A stretch of DNA of 64,000 bases from JAGOUU01 sp964609155 (lineage in GTDB: Bacteria; Pseudomonadota; Gammaproteobacteria; JAGOUU01): NCBI GenBank assembly GCA_964609155.1, contig CAZSRF010000003.1, positions 1 to 64,000 on the forward strand, read 5' to 3'. Under the pieces are notes generated by a model. The model was given only the letters and a program-made list of their open reading frames with translations. It had not been told where the DNA came from and did not search any database. Shown here one piece after another: positions 1 through 8,148 of the stretch; position 1 is the stretch's first letter, and each line of letters opens with the position of its first letter. The position numbers and the translations under genes were made by a program.

Positions 1-54
<54 letters not shown>

Positions 55-67
55 TCAGCTGGAATGT

Positions 68-95
68 ATTCTAACAGGACCATAATTTATGTCAA
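68..95 (-). promoter_or_regulatory. sigma-70 promoter of tRNA-Ala
   Basis: On the minus strand there is a perfect -35 TTGACA (95-90), a 16-bp spacer and a -10 TAGAAT (73-68). The -10 ends 13 bases before the tRNA 5' end, the expected geometry for a stable-RNA promoter. Confidence 0.82.
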
Positions 96-157
96 TGCTT
101 TTAAACGACTTTTTCAACTAATTAGTAAATATTTTTTTGTCTCTAGCTAGCTGTCTG

Positions 158-207
158 TTAATTTCAGTTAGTTTTCCTTAGTTCCCATTAGTATTAGTTA
201 ATAAATT
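158..207. repeat. helically phased TTA(A/G)T array, five units of 10 bp
   Basis: TTAAT, TTAGT, TTAGT, TTAGT, TTAAT begin at 158, 168, 178, 188 and 198, exactly 10 bp apart. The intervening five bases differ between units. One more TTAGT lies out of phase at 194. The array sits between the divergent tRNA-Ala and tetR promoters, 24 bp upstream of the tetR -35 box. Sites on one helix face could be cooperative operator sites, an UP-like element or a bend. The function is unknown. Confidence 0.6.
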
Positions 208-230
208 TACTATAAAAAATAAAAAAAATG

Positions 231-258
231 TTGACCCCACTAATAAAATCAGTATAAT
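231..258 (+). promoter_or_regulatory. sigma-70 promoter of the tetR-type gene
   Basis: TTGACC (231-236), a 16-bp spacer and a perfect TATAAT (253-258). Transcription would start near 265, giving a leader of about 70 bases. This rules out a start codon at 258 and supports the ATG at 336. Confidence 0.78.
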
Positions 259-335
259 TGCTTTTGTTAGAACATAAACTTGATACTGTTCAGGTTTTGT
301 TAAGTAAAAAAGAGCTTAATATAGGGGTAATTATA

Positions 336-917
336 ATGGCCAAAAGATCCGACAAACGCGAGCGCTTAATTAACGCTGCAAAGGAATTATTTTATAAACA
401 AGGATTCAGTTCAACAACTATTGCTGATATAGCTAAACTAGCTGATGTTCCACTAGGAAATGTTTACTACTATTTCAAAACTAAAGATGAAATATGTGCA
501 GCAGTAATTAATGAACGCAATATCGAAGTTAATAACGTAATTACTGAATTCAATATGTTAAATACTGTATCAGAGAAATTAGTAGCAATGGTTGACTATT
601 ACTCTGTGCGTGCAGAACAAGTTTCTCAATATGGAAACATTTTTAGTAGTTTAGCTCAAGAATTAAGTAGACAGCAAAATCCGTTAGCAGCTAAAGCTCG
701 CGAAATTTTATCTACATTAGCTAATTGGCTATCAGCTCAGTTTAGAACTGTCTACAGTGATGCTAATGAAGCCGAAGATCAAGCAGTTAAATTTTTATCT
801 TGCTTGCAGGGTATGCAAGTTCTTACTCTTGCCTTTCAAGACCCGTCTATTACAGCTAAACAAGCTGCATTATTAAAAGCTGAGATCGCCGCTCTAACCG
901 CAACTCAAGCCGCTTAG
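336..917 (+). CDS. TetR/AcrR family transcriptional regulator
   Basis: A 193-residue one-component repressor. The N-terminal helix-turn-helix domain (about residues 5-55) has the family pattern: an RERLINAAKELF helix, then STTIADIAKLADVPLGNVYYYFKTKDE, in which YYYF followed by K-x-K is the TetR recognition-helix signature. The remainder is the variable ligand-binding/dimer domain with no recognisable ligand class. The start at 336 is chosen because AGGGG lies 7 bases upstream and the promoter overlaps the longer reading. No efflux or catabolic operon is adjacent, so the regulated genes are unknown. The phased array at 158-207 lies just upstream and could be its operator or that of another factor. 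Confidence 0.9.
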   Translation: MAKRSDKRERLINAAKELFYKQGFSSTTIADIAKLADVPLGNVYYYFKTKDEICAAVINERNIEVNNVITEFNMLNTVSEKLVAMVDYYSVRAEQVSQYGNIFSSLAQELSRQQNPLAAKAREILSTLANWLSAQFRTVYSDANEAEDQAVKFLSCLQGMQVLTLAFQDPSITAKQAALLKAEIAALTATQAA

Positions 918-935
918 TCCGTTTAATCTGGTTTA

Positions 936-965
936 ATGTAGTCAGAAAAGAACGTCTGACTACAT
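936..965. terminator. 11-bp perfect hairpin between convergent genes
   Basis: ATGTAGTCAGA (936-946) and TCTGACTACAT (955-965) form an 11-bp stem with an 8-base loop, between the convergent tetR-type gene and grxD. No T-tract follows on either strand, so a bidirectional terminator or RNA-end stabiliser is plausible, but a canonical intrinsic terminator is not shown. Confidence 0.45.
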
Positions 966-1006
966 ACCTTCTGTTATGCTGGACCATATAAACAACTGCT
1001 AACTAA

Positions 1007-1330
1007 TTATACTTTTACAGCTGCAAGCACTTTAGTGAGCTCTCCTGATTGATATAACTCTGTAACAATATCACAGCCACCGATTAACTCACCATTGACA
1101 TATAACTGGGGGAATGTAGGCCAGTTTGCATATTTTGGTAATTCTTGCCTGATATCAGGATGTTCTAAAATATTGACATGTGCATACTGCCCTAACCCCG
1201 ACATTTTTAGTATCTGAACAACCTGCCCAGAAAACCCACACTGCGGAAATTGAGGCGTTCCTTTCATATAAAGTATTACAGGATTACTTTCTATCTGTTG
1301 CTTGATTAAGGCGAGTGTGTCTGACATCAT
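1007..1330 (-). CDS. grxD: monothiol glutaredoxin Grx4 type
   Basis: A 107-residue, single-domain CGFS-class monothiol glutaredoxin, which binds and delivers [2Fe-2S] clusters with glutathione and usually partners BolA proteins. Visible signatures are KGTP before the active site, CGFS at residues 31-34, the W-P-T-F-P-Q-L-Y segment and the GGCDI glutathione-binding segment. The length equals that of the family. The gene begins with two adjacent ATGs; AGGT lies upstream. It is divergent from sodB with about 150 bp between them, a pairing that suggests a shared iron/oxidative-stress theme. A BolA family protein is encoded at 29151. Confidence 0.95.
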   Translation of the reverse strand: MMSDTLALIKQQIESNPVILYMKGTPQFPQCGFSGQVVQILKMSGLGQYAHVNILEHPDIRQELPKYANWPTFPQLYVNGELIGGCDIVTELYQSGELTKVLAAVKV

Positions 1331-1483
1331 TTTACCTATTATTATTTAATTATAATTTACTTATTAGCTATAGCCGCAGTAAATTATATACACAACAGTT
1401 TAACTTGTAAATTATTAAAAGTCTCGTTAGACTGATCAGCAGCGTTACATTTAGCTAATAGCTATATCATATTGGAGAAAAAG

Positions 1484-2059
1484 ATGATTTTTGAATTACC
1501 CAGATTGCCTTACGAAAAAAATGCGTTAGAACCTCATATTTCATCAGAAACTTTGGATTACCACTATGGAAAACATCATCAAACCTATGTAACTAATCTT
1601 AATAATCTGCTAGCAGAACAAACTGATAATAAATCATTAGAAGACGTTATTATGAGCTCTGAAGGAGCTGTATTTAATAATGCTGCCCAAGTGTGGAATC
1701 ATACTTTTTACTGGCATTGCTTATCACCAAATGGCGGGGGCACACCTAATGGGGCATTATTAGAAGCTATTAATGCTAAATTCGGAGATTTCCAAGAATT
1801 TCATGCACAGTTTACTAAAGCCGCTATTAGTACTTTTGGATCCGGCTGGGCATGGTTAGTAAAAAATTTGGACGGACAATTAGAAATCATTAGCACATCT
1901 AATGCTGATACTCCTATGAAGCACAATAAAAAAGCTTTATTAACTTGTGACGTATGGGAGCATGCTTATTATATAGACTATCGTAATGCACGCCCTAAAT
2001 ATATTGACGCTTTTTGGAATTTAGTGAATTGGGATTTTGTGTCTAATAATTTTTCCTAG
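1484..2059 (+). CDS. sodB: superoxide dismutase [Fe]
   Basis: A 191-residue Fe/Mn-type superoxide dismutase that converts superoxide to peroxide and oxygen in the cytoplasm. Metal ligands are visible in order: H27 (LDYHYGKHH), the His in VWNHTFYWH, and Asp and His of the C-terminal DVWEHAYYIDY motif. The AAQVWNHTFYWHCLSPNGGG segment is of the iron-cofactor type. The ATG at 1484 is chosen because GGAG lies 7 bases upstream; an in-frame TTG at 1472 would place that Shine-Dalgarno inside the gene. It is divergent from grxD. I see no clear Fur box in the intergenic region. Confidence 0.95.
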   Translation: MIFELPRLPYEKNALEPHISSETLDYHYGKHHQTYVTNLNNLLAEQTDNKSLEDVIMSSEGAVFNNAAQVWNHTFYWHCLSPNGGGTPNGALLEAINAKFGDFQEFHAQFTKAAISTFGSGWAWLVKNLDGQLEIISTSNADTPMKHNKKALLTCDVWEHAYYIDYRNARPKYIDAFWNLVNWDFVSNNFS

Positions 2060-2078
2060 ATTTCTTTGCTTATTGCTC

Positions 2079-2107
2079 AGCCTACTTTAATTGCTTAAAG
2101 GTAGGCT
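2079..2107 (+). terminator. hairpin after sodB
   Basis: AGCCTAC (2079-2085) and GTAGGCT (2101-2107) form a 7-bp stem extended by AT pairs around a short loop, 20 bases past the sodB stop and facing the convergent HD-domain gene. There is no T-tract after the stem, so efficient intrinsic termination is uncertain. Confidence 0.45.
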
Positions 2108-2139
2108 GCAAATTGCTTATCAACTCCCCGTCTCAATCA

Positions 2140-2829
2140 TCAAATATTAACGCTGTCGGGCTCCGGTAGTAACATACCACGGGCAACTGCATCTTCTAAA
2201 AGATCATCGACAAAGCGCCATAGTACTTCAGAACCAGGTTTCATATCCCTGAAGATATGCTTTTTAACGCGATCAACAGTAATACCATACTTACGCCAAG
2301 TAAAGCCATCCGTATAATAATTATGAAGAAACGGCTGTAGCCTATCTATAGTTCTTGCAAATTTAGCTTCTATAGAACTCTGATCTTCATATTCATCCCA
2401 AAGCGCTCTTATCGAATTCGCTTGATCTTTTGGTAACATGTTAAAAATTCTATCAGCAGCTAGGCGTTCTTTTTTGTGTTTGTCCTTAGGATCGAAATCT
2501 GCGTAACTAAATACATCACCAGCATCAATCTCAACAATGTCGTGTATTAACACTAATTGTAAAGTTTTCTTAATATCCAGTGTTTGCTGATTTTCTAGAT
2601 TAACATGCTCAGACAAAACCATAACCATCATAGCCAAATGCCAAGAATGCTCTGCATCGTTTTCTAAACGATGTTCAAACATTACTCTTGTTTCACGAAA
2701 GATATTTTTTAGTTTATCAATTTCAACAATAAAACCTATCTGTTCTTGCAATCGAGAAGAACAGATAGCATCTTTATTTTTTTTAGAACTGCTAGCATCA
2801 CTACTATTATGGCTCAAAGTTATTGGCAT
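2140..2829 (-). CDS. HD domain phosphohydrolase (YfbR/HDDC2-like)
   Basis: A 229-residue protein with a metal-dependent HD fold. Residues about 40-150 carry the family pattern E60-H61-S-W-H, then H96-D97 in LVLIHDIVEIDAGD, as in the YfbR 5'-deoxynucleotidase and HDDC2 groups. The substrate is therefore probably a nucleoside monophosphate, though the sequence does not prove this. The first 25 residues are Ser/Lys-rich and look like a disordered leader. It is the last gene of a tight minus-strand group with the DsbC-like protein (27 bp away) and the Ala-rich lipoprotein; the functional link is not obvious. It is convergent with sodB. Confidence 0.85.
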   Translation of the reverse strand: MPITLSHNSSDASSSKKNKDAICSSRLQEQIGFIVEIDKLKNIFRETRVMFEHRLENDAEHSWHLAMMVMVLSEHVNLENQQTLDIKKTLQLVLIHDIVEIDAGDVFSYADFDPKDKHKKERLAADRIFNMLPKDQANSIRALWDEYEDQSSIEAKFARTIDRLQPFLHNYYTDGFTWRKYGITVDRVKKHIFRDMKPGSEVLWRFVDDLLEDAVARGMLLPEPDSVNI

Positions 2830-2856
2830 AATTAACTCGTATACTAGATTTATCTA

Positions 2857-3738
2857 TTAACTAGCGTTAGTATTTCCTGTGCCATTATGAGTAAGTGCAT
2901 CGTTCTTTTTCTTATTTTCATCTAAAAGAGAACTTAACTTATCTGCTGGCATATATCCAGGTAATATAGTCCCATCTTCAAGCAATAAAGCTGGAGTACC
3001 ATTTAAACCCAATTGTCTCACTATATCTAAAGATCTATCAACAATGGCTGACTTAGCACATAATTTTTCGTCTGCCTTGAATGTATCAGTTAGTTTCGCT
3101 TTATTCATGGCTTCTTGTGGATTTTTAGAACACCAGATAGTTACAGCCTTATTGTAGGATTCACTGTTTTTTCCAGCTCTTGGGAAAGACATATAGCGAA
3201 CTTCTATCCCTTTATCTAAATAAGATTGCATCTCTGAATGAAACTTGCGGCAATAACCACAGTCCACATCAGTAAACACAGTTACAACATGATCTACTTT
3301 TTTTGGTTTAAATACAACCATATCCGAATCGTTTAATGATTGTAGTAACTTTAACCTTGCAGCTTTTCTTACTTCTTCGGTTAAGCTTTTTCTAGTTTTA
3401 TCCAAAGAGATAACATCACCAACCAACATTAGCTTATTATCAGCTGAAACATACAAAACTTCGCCATCAGCCAAGACTTGATAGAAGCCTTTCATAGGTG
3501 CATTTTCAACTCTAGCAACATTCATTTGGGGAAACTCACTACGAAGTAAAGACAAAACATTTTCTGCCTGCGCTTTATCTACGTCCTTTGCAAATTCCGC
3601 TGTGACTGTACTATTTTGAGAAGCAGATGCTCTTGGCTGTGCCTGTCCCGCATCTTGCTCGGATTTTTTACCACAACCTACATTGCTTGCAAGCATGGCT
3701 AAACTAATAAAAGAAGACAACATTATCTTTTTATACAT
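2857..3738 (-). CDS. DsbC/DsbG-like thiol:disulfide interchange protein, possibly lipid-anchored
   Basis: A 293-residue envelope thiol oxidoreductase. After a short hydrophobic signal there is a Cys at residue 22 in SNVGC-G; the Asn at -3 makes this a poor lipobox, so a lipid anchor is possible but uncertain. A Ser/Gln/Ala-rich linker precedes a DsbC-type dimerisation region (about 45-110) and a thioredoxin fold with FTDVDCGYCRKFH, giving the redox pair CGYC at 160-163, and a later G-T-P cis-proline loop. The role would be disulfide isomerisation in the periplasm. I chose the third in-frame ATG (3738) because AAGG is well spaced for it. A 41-bp gap separates it from the upstream lipoprotein gene. 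Confidence 0.85.
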   Translation of the reverse strand: MYKKIMLSSFISLAMLASNVGCGKKSEQDAGQAQPRASASQNSTVTAEFAKDVDKAQAENVLSLLRSEFPQMNVARVENAPMKGFYQVLADGEVLYVSADNKLMLVGDVISLDKTRKSLTEEVRKAARLKLLQSLNDSDMVVFKPKKVDHVVTVFTDVDCGYCRKFHSEMQSYLDKGIEVRYMSFPRAGKNSESYNKAVTIWCSKNPQEAMNKAKLTDTFKADEKLCAKSAIVDRSLDIVRQLGLNGTPALLLEDGTILPGYMPADKLSSLLDENKKKNDALTHNGTGNTNAS

Positions 3739-3779
3739 TTCCATCATCCTTATTGTAACTGGTATAAAGACTCTTGAAT

Positions 3780-4019
3780 TTACTGTGCTGGTGTAGTTGC
3801 TGTGTCAGCACTATGAGCTGGAGCAGCAGCTTCTGGGGCAGCAGGAGCAGCAGCTTCTGGCGCAGCAGTTGTTGATTCAGCAGGGGCTGGAGCAGCAGCT
3901 TCTGGAGCAGCAGGAGCAGTAGTTTCTACAGTTGTAGTAGTTTCAGCCGGTTGGCCACAGCCAGCAGCAGTCAACATACCAAAACAAACCATTCCTGTTA
4001 ATAACACTTTCTTATTCAT
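3780..4019 (-). CDS. small Ala/Pro-rich repeat lipoprotein
   Basis: A 79-residue protein. A typical lipoprotein signal (MNKKVLLTG...LTAAGC) puts the lipidated Cys at residue 21; the mature part is almost only Ala, Pro, Glu and Thr in repeated APEAAAPA units, with no hydrophobic core, so it is likely an extended, disordered, membrane-anchored chain. The ATG at 4019 is preceded by TGAGGA at good spacing; the longer reading starts at a TTG that overlaps this Shine-Dalgarno. First gene of the group with the DsbC-like protein and HD hydrolase. Function unknown; a spacer or envelope tether is a guess. Confidence 0.7.
   Translation of the reverse strand: MNKKVLLTGMVCFGMLTAAGCGQPAETTTTVETTAPAAPEAAAPAPAESTTAAPEAAAPAAPEAAAPAHSADTATTPAQ
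3820..3905 (-). repeat. three identical 17-bp copies inside the lipoprotein gene
   Basis: GGAGCAGCAGCTTCTGG (plus strand) occurs at 3820-3836, 3844-3860 and 3889-3905, within a wider GCAGCA-rich tract. It encodes the APEAAAPA units. Such perfect coding repeats can change copy number by recombination or slippage. Confidence 0.85.
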
Positions 4020-4353
4020 TTTAAAAATCCTCAATTATATTTATATTAAACTATATAGCTAATAAACTTTATGTACTTTACACAGCACATGGATAGTTAC
4101 ACGCATATAATACTCTAGCATTCATTATACGTTTTATCCATATAGCAACTGTAAATTATTATAAAAACCTGAACCATGTCAAGTAACTATTAATTCTAAA
4201 GAATATTTAGCTATTATTATTTACTACGAAAATAAAACTAATATTACTTGTTTATTTACTTGTAAATAATTAAATAACACAACTAGTATTCATGTCTATC
4301 TATATCTAAGTATAAACATCATGCAGCTGTGTTAAATCTTGATAAATTCCCCG
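4020..4353. other. AT-rich intergenic region, nothing firm seen
   Basis: 334 bases between rplS and the lipoprotein gene. It is very AT-rich, without an ORF of note, a structured RNA I recognise, or a T-tailed hairpin. It must contain the promoter of the downstream minus-strand lipoprotein group and the end of the rplS transcript, but no promoter there is convincing. Confidence 0.5.
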
Positions 4354-4746
4354 CTACTCAGCCTTATTTCTTTCTTGTTGGCTGGCCTGAGCTGACTTAA
4401 CAGAAATTTTTTCTTTAATTCTGGCTGCTTTCCCTGATAAACTGCGCAAGTGATATAACTTTGCTTTACGAACATGGCCTTTACGCTTCACTTCCACTGA
4501 TTTAACCACTGGGCTGTGCAACAAAAACACACGTTCTACGCCTTCTCCATGAGAAATTTTACGAACGGTAAACGCTGAGTTCATACCACGATTACGTTTC
4601 GCTATAACCAGCCCCTCAAACGTTTGCGACCGTTCACGATCACCCTCTTTGACTAGAACCTGTACAGCCACGGTATCACCAACAGCAAACTCAACAGTCG
4701 CTTTTAATTGTTCATTTTCAATATCTTGTATAATAGGATTCTTCAT
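4354..4746 (-). CDS. rplS: 50S ribosomal protein L19
   Basis: A 130-residue L19, which lies at the 30S-50S interface. Recognisable segments are F-A-V-G-D-T-V near residue 22, the R-x-Q-x-F-E-G-x-V-I core, SAFTVRKISHGEGVERVFLLHSP, and VKRKGHVRKAKLYHLRSLSGKAARIKE. A C-terminal extension of about 15 residues beyond the usual 115 is polar. It is the last gene of the ffh-rpsP-rimM-trmD-rplS block, 41 bp after trmD. Confidence 0.97.
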   Translation of the reverse strand: MKNPIIQDIENEQLKATVEFAVGDTVAVQVLVKEGDRERSQTFEGLVIAKRNRGMNSAFTVRKISHGEGVERVFLLHSPVVKSVEVKRKGHVRKAKLYHLRSLSGKAARIKEKISVKSAQASQQERNKAE

Positions 4747-4787
4747 ACCAACATAACCTCTATAGTAAATTTATAGTAATGTAAATT

Positions 4788-5570
4788 TTATCTCTCATTA
4801 TTGCTGTATTCAGCAATGAATTCTTTTAAAAGCTGCTCTTGCTCCAGTGTCAAACTAACACACTCTAACAGATTTGGGCGCCTAAGCCAAGTCCTTCCAA
4901 GTACTTGTTTCTGCCTCCAGCGTTTAATTTGCTCATGATGACCACTTTGCAAAACATCTGGGACCTTATTATTGTTATAGCAACTCGGTCTGGTGTATTG
5001 TGGATACTCTAACAAGCCCAATAAGCTCTCTGAAAAAGACTCATCTAGAACAGAGTCTTCATCTCCCAAAGCACCAGGAAGTAATCGTATGATAGCATCT
5101 AACAAAACTAAGGCAGGGAGCTCTCCACCGCTTAGAACATAATCTCCTATTGAGTACTCTTCGTCTACATATTGTTCAATAATGCGCTCATCTAACCCTT
5201 CATAACGCCCACAAAGTAAAATTAGCGGTTTTTTATCTTCTGCGTAGCTTCTAACGGTATTTTGATGCAACGGCTTACCCTGGGGCGTTAAATAGATTAC
5301 TTGACTTTGTCTATCATAATGGCCCTGAGATCCAGATAATCTTCGTTTAGCTGCATCTATAGCTTTTCCTAGAGGTTCTGGCTTTAAAACCATACCTGCA
5401 CCACCACCGTAAGGCTTATCATCTACGGTACCATATTTATCTTCTGTGTAATCTCTTGGATTAAAAGATGTCACTGTAGCAATTTTATTTTTAATTGCCC
5501 TACCTACCACGCCGCAATTAAAATAACTATCAAAAATCTCTGGGAACAAGCTAATTACTGCAAAATTCAT
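4788..5570 (-). CDS. trmD: tRNA (guanine-N1)-methyltransferase
   Basis: A 260-residue SPOUT methyltransferase making m1G37 in tRNAs, which prevents +1 frameshifting. Diagnostic segments are PYGGGAGMVLKPEP, LLCGRYEGLDERI, and YSIGDYVLSGGELPALVLLDAIIRLLPG, the knotted SAM-binding region, followed by the E-YPQYTRP segment. It starts 3 bases after the rimM stop, so it is translationally coupled. Length is normal. Confidence 0.97.
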   Translation of the reverse strand: MNFAVISLFPEIFDSYFNCGVVGRAIKNKIATVTSFNPRDYTEDKYGTVDDKPYGGGAGMVLKPEPLGKAIDAAKRRLSGSQGHYDRQSQVIYLTPQGKPLHQNTVRSYAEDKKPLILLCGRYEGLDERIIEQYVDEEYSIGDYVLSGGELPALVLLDAIIRLLPGALGDEDSVLDESFSESLLGLLEYPQYTRPSCYNNNKVPDVLQSGHHEQIKRWRQKQVLGRTWLRRPNLLECVSLTLEQEQLLKEFIAEYSNNER

Positions 5571-5573
5571 GAA

Positions 5574-6137
5574 TTAAAACTCTGGATCCCAGTCAACAAT
5601 AATAATTTTCTTCTCTACATCTACTGATAATATATATTCATCTATAAGATAAGGTATTAAATATTCTTTAGTTTTCTCGTCCTTATTTACAACTAACACA
5701 TCATTAGAGCCTGTTGCAAACACTTGCTCAACAGTTCCTAAAAGTAACTTATTGTCTTGACCATTATAGATGGTATAAACTTTCATGCCTTCAAGATCGC
5801 TCCAATAATACTGATTAGGATTTAATGTAGGCAAGGCAGAGCGCATAACTGCAATATCAACAAATTGGTATTTCCTGGCCTCATCTCGATCTTGGCAATT
5901 TGTTATATAACACAGAAAGCTATCTCCATGCTGTTTTAACGAATTGCTAACAATAGGCATTAATTCCCAAGACTTATTATAATTCCAGTATAGTTTACTA
6001 CATTTAGCGTAGTTTAAGAGAGCTATTGGATCTTCAGTAAAAGAACGTATCTTTACCTGTCCTAGTATACCATGTACCCCAGAGACTTGGGCTATTATAA
6101 CCAACGCCTGGCTTAAATTATTCTCTTCCGGGGACAT
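5574..6137 (-). CDS. rimM: ribosome maturation factor RimM
   Basis: A 187-residue 16S rRNA processing factor that binds S19 during 30S assembly. The N-terminal RimM domain shows VSGVHGILGQVKIRSFTEDP, and the C-terminal PRC-barrel shows YYWSDLEGMKVY, LGTVEQVFATGSNDVLVV, EYLIPYLIDEYILSVDVEKK and a final DWDPEF. It lies 12 bp after rpsP and 3 bp before trmD in the conserved operon. Confidence 0.96.
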   Translation of the reverse strand: MSPEENNLSQALVIIAQVSGVHGILGQVKIRSFTEDPIALLNYAKCSKLYWNYNKSWELMPIVSNSLKQHGDSFLCYITNCQDRDEARKYQFVDIAVMRSALPTLNPNQYYWSDLEGMKVYTIYNGQDNKLLLGTVEQVFATGSNDVLVVNKDEKTKEYLIPYLIDEYILSVDVEKKIIIVDWDPEF

Positions 6138-6149
6138 GATAATAAAATA

Positions 6150-6506
6150 CTACTCGCTGGCTTGTGTATCTGCATTTGCTTTAGCATCTGCGGCTTTCTT
6201 AGCAGCTTTTTTTGCATCAATCTTGGCTTTTTTAGCTTTTCTTGCAGCAAGGACAGGTTCAGAGCCCTTGGCATCTTCAGCCATTAAAGTTGCTACCCTT
6301 TGACTTAATGTCGCACCAGTGCCTATCCAATACTGTAGACGTTCATTGTCCAACTTTAAACGTACTTCACCACCTGTTGCAATCGGATTAAAGAATCCAA
6401 CTCTTTCCAAGAATCGACCACCAAGCGGATTTCTGCTATCTGCCACAACAACATTGTAAAAAGGCCTCTTTTTAGCACCACCACGAGACAAACGAACAGT
6501 CAACAT
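6150..6506 (-). CDS. rpsP: 30S ribosomal protein S16
   Basis: A 118-residue S16. The first 80 residues carry the family core (MLTVRLSRGGAKKRPFY, NPLGGRFLERVGFFNP, the WIGTGATLSQRV segment). A Lys/Ala-rich tail of about 35 residues extends past the length of E. coli S16; such tails occur in several proteobacteria. AAGAGGAT lies upstream at good spacing and a TATAAT-like -10 at 6523-6528 may start this transcript, since 150 bp separate it from ffh. Confidence 0.97.
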   Translation of the reverse strand: MLTVRLSRGGAKKRPFYNVVVADSRNPLGGRFLERVGFFNPIATGGEVRLKLDNERLQYWIGTGATLSQRVATLMAEDAKGSEPVLAARKAKKAKIDAKKAAKKAADAKANADTQASE

Positions 6507-6656
6507 ATTGAATCCTCTTAAAATTATAAGCTTAATCTATAAACTAATGTTTAATAATAACCACACACTATACCCGATTTTATTCAAAAATAAAACTGTG
6601 ATCTGCAAAATTGATCTATAAAATTTTGATTTTTAAAACACACTTGAGTTAGATAG

Positions 6657-8030
6657 TCAGGTAATTGGTAGCCCACCTAAACCACCCCCTGGCATTTTAT
6701 TTTGCATCATCCTCATAAGACCAGCCATACCACCTTTTTTAGAGAATTTTCGCATCATGGTTTGCATTTGGTCAAACTGCTTAAGTAGCTTATTTACTTC
6801 TTGAATAGATGTACCACTACCGGATGCTATTCTTTTCTTCCTGGAGGCTTTTATAATGTCTGGATTTCTGCGCTCCTGCTTAGTCATAGAACTTATAATA
6901 GCATCAATTGACTTAAATAAGTTATCATTGATTGCAGCTTTTGCCGATGCAGGTATTTGTCCCATTCCTGGCATTTTATCTAAAATATTACTCATTCCAC
7001 CCATATTATTCATTTGCTTTATTTGCTCACGAAAATCTTCTAAATCAAAACGACCTTTATCTAACTTCTTCGCAAATTTCTCTGCTTGAGCCTTATCTAA
7101 TTTTTGCTCAGCCTCTTCAATAAGACTTAAAACATCTCCCATACCAAGAATTCTGGATGCTACTCTATCTGGGTGAAATGGTGCTAAAGCTTCAGTTTTT
7201 TCCCCAATCCCAATAAACTTAATAGGCTTACCTGTTATTTCTCTTATAGATAATGCAGCTCCTCCACGAGCATCACCATCTGCTTTCGTTAAAATAATAC
7301 CTGTTAATGCTAACGCATCATTAAAAGCTTTGGCTGTATTTGCTGCATCTTGCCCTGTCATACTGTCTACAACAAATAAGGTTTCTGCGGGCTGTAAAAA
7401 GTTATATAACTCTTTAATTTCAGACATCATATTATCATCAATGTGTAAACGTCCTGCTGTATCTACAATAAGCACGTCCATTCCCTGTTGTTTAGCAGCA
7501 TTAAGAGCTGATTTAGCAATATTTAACGGCTTATCTGATGACTCGCTAGGATGGAAATACGTATTATTTGCTTCAGCTAATGTTTTCAACTGATCTATAG
7601 CTGCTGGTCGATAAATATCCGTACTCACAACCATAACTTTTTTGTTTTCACGAGCTTTTAAATATTTTGCAAGCTTTATAGTTGTAGTAGTTTTACCAGA
7701 GCCTTGCAGACCAGCCATCAAAACTACCACTGGAGGCACTGATTTTAGATCAAGGGTTTCATTAGCTTGCCCCATAAGTAAAGTAAGTTCTTTTTTTACT
7801 AACTTTACTAATTCTTGCCCAGGAGAAAGACTCTTTAAAACTTTTTGCCCTAGCGCCTTTTGTTTAACGTTCATGATAAACTTTCTTACTACAGGCAAGG
7901 CAACATCAGCGTCTAATAATGCTCGATTAACTTCATCTAGAGCTGATTTCATGTTTTTTTCAGTTAAACGACCGCGCCCACTCAAGTCTCTAACAGTTTC
8001 GGACAATCTTTCAGTTAGGCTTATGAACAT
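6657..8030 (-). CDS. ffh: signal recognition particle GTPase Ffh
   Basis: A 457-residue SRP54 protein that, with 4.5S RNA, targets nascent membrane proteins to FtsY. An N-domain helix bundle (MFISLTERLSETVRDLSGRGRLTE) is followed by the G-domain with GLQGSGKTTTTIKLA (P-loop), VSTDIYRPAAIDQL, DTAGRL and TKADGDARGGAALS. The C-terminal M-domain has Met-rich helices and a final run of Met and Gly. AGGGT precedes the ATG. It is first in the conserved ribosomal block and divergent from the CorB-like gene; in E. coli the corB homologue yfjD also neighbours ffh. Confidence 0.97.
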   Translation of the reverse strand: MFISLTERLSETVRDLSGRGRLTEKNMKSALDEVNRALLDADVALPVVRKFIMNVKQKALGQKVLKSLSPGQELVKLVKKELTLLMGQANETLDLKSVPPVVVLMAGLQGSGKTTTTIKLAKYLKARENKKVMVVSTDIYRPAAIDQLKTLAEANNTYFHPSESSDKPLNIAKSALNAAKQQGMDVLIVDTAGRLHIDDNMMSEIKELYNFLQPAETLFVVDSMTGQDAANTAKAFNDALALTGIILTKADGDARGGAALSIREITGKPIKFIGIGEKTEALAPFHPDRVASRILGMGDVLSLIEEAEQKLDKAQAEKFAKKLDKGRFDLEDFREQIKQMNNMGGMSNILDKMPGMGQIPASAKAAINDNLFKSIDAIISSMTKQERRNPDIIKASRKKRIASGSGTSIQEVNKLLKQFDQMQTMMRKFSKKGGMAGLMRMMQNKMPGGGLGGLPIT

Positions 8031-8148
8031 AATTAGATACCCTAAAATAATAAAATAATCTGAAATTATACGTAAGTTACAGCCTGAAGAAAATAATTAA
8101 ATTAATTACTATTTAATTAATAACGATCAGGACTTACCTAAAAAAACC

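Noticed and set aside
1331..1483. Possible Fur box between grxD and sodB
   Set aside because: I looked for GATAATGATAATCATTATC-like sequence and found only scattered AT-rich matches.
4020..4353. Possible small RNA or riboswitch upstream of the lipoprotein group
   Set aside because: No stable stem set, T-tailed hairpin or conserved motif is visible; the stretch is simply AT-rich.
6856..8058. Several plus-strand ORFs antisense to ffh
   Set aside because: They lie wholly within the ffh coding region, lack family features and ribosome sites, and have shadow-frame composition.
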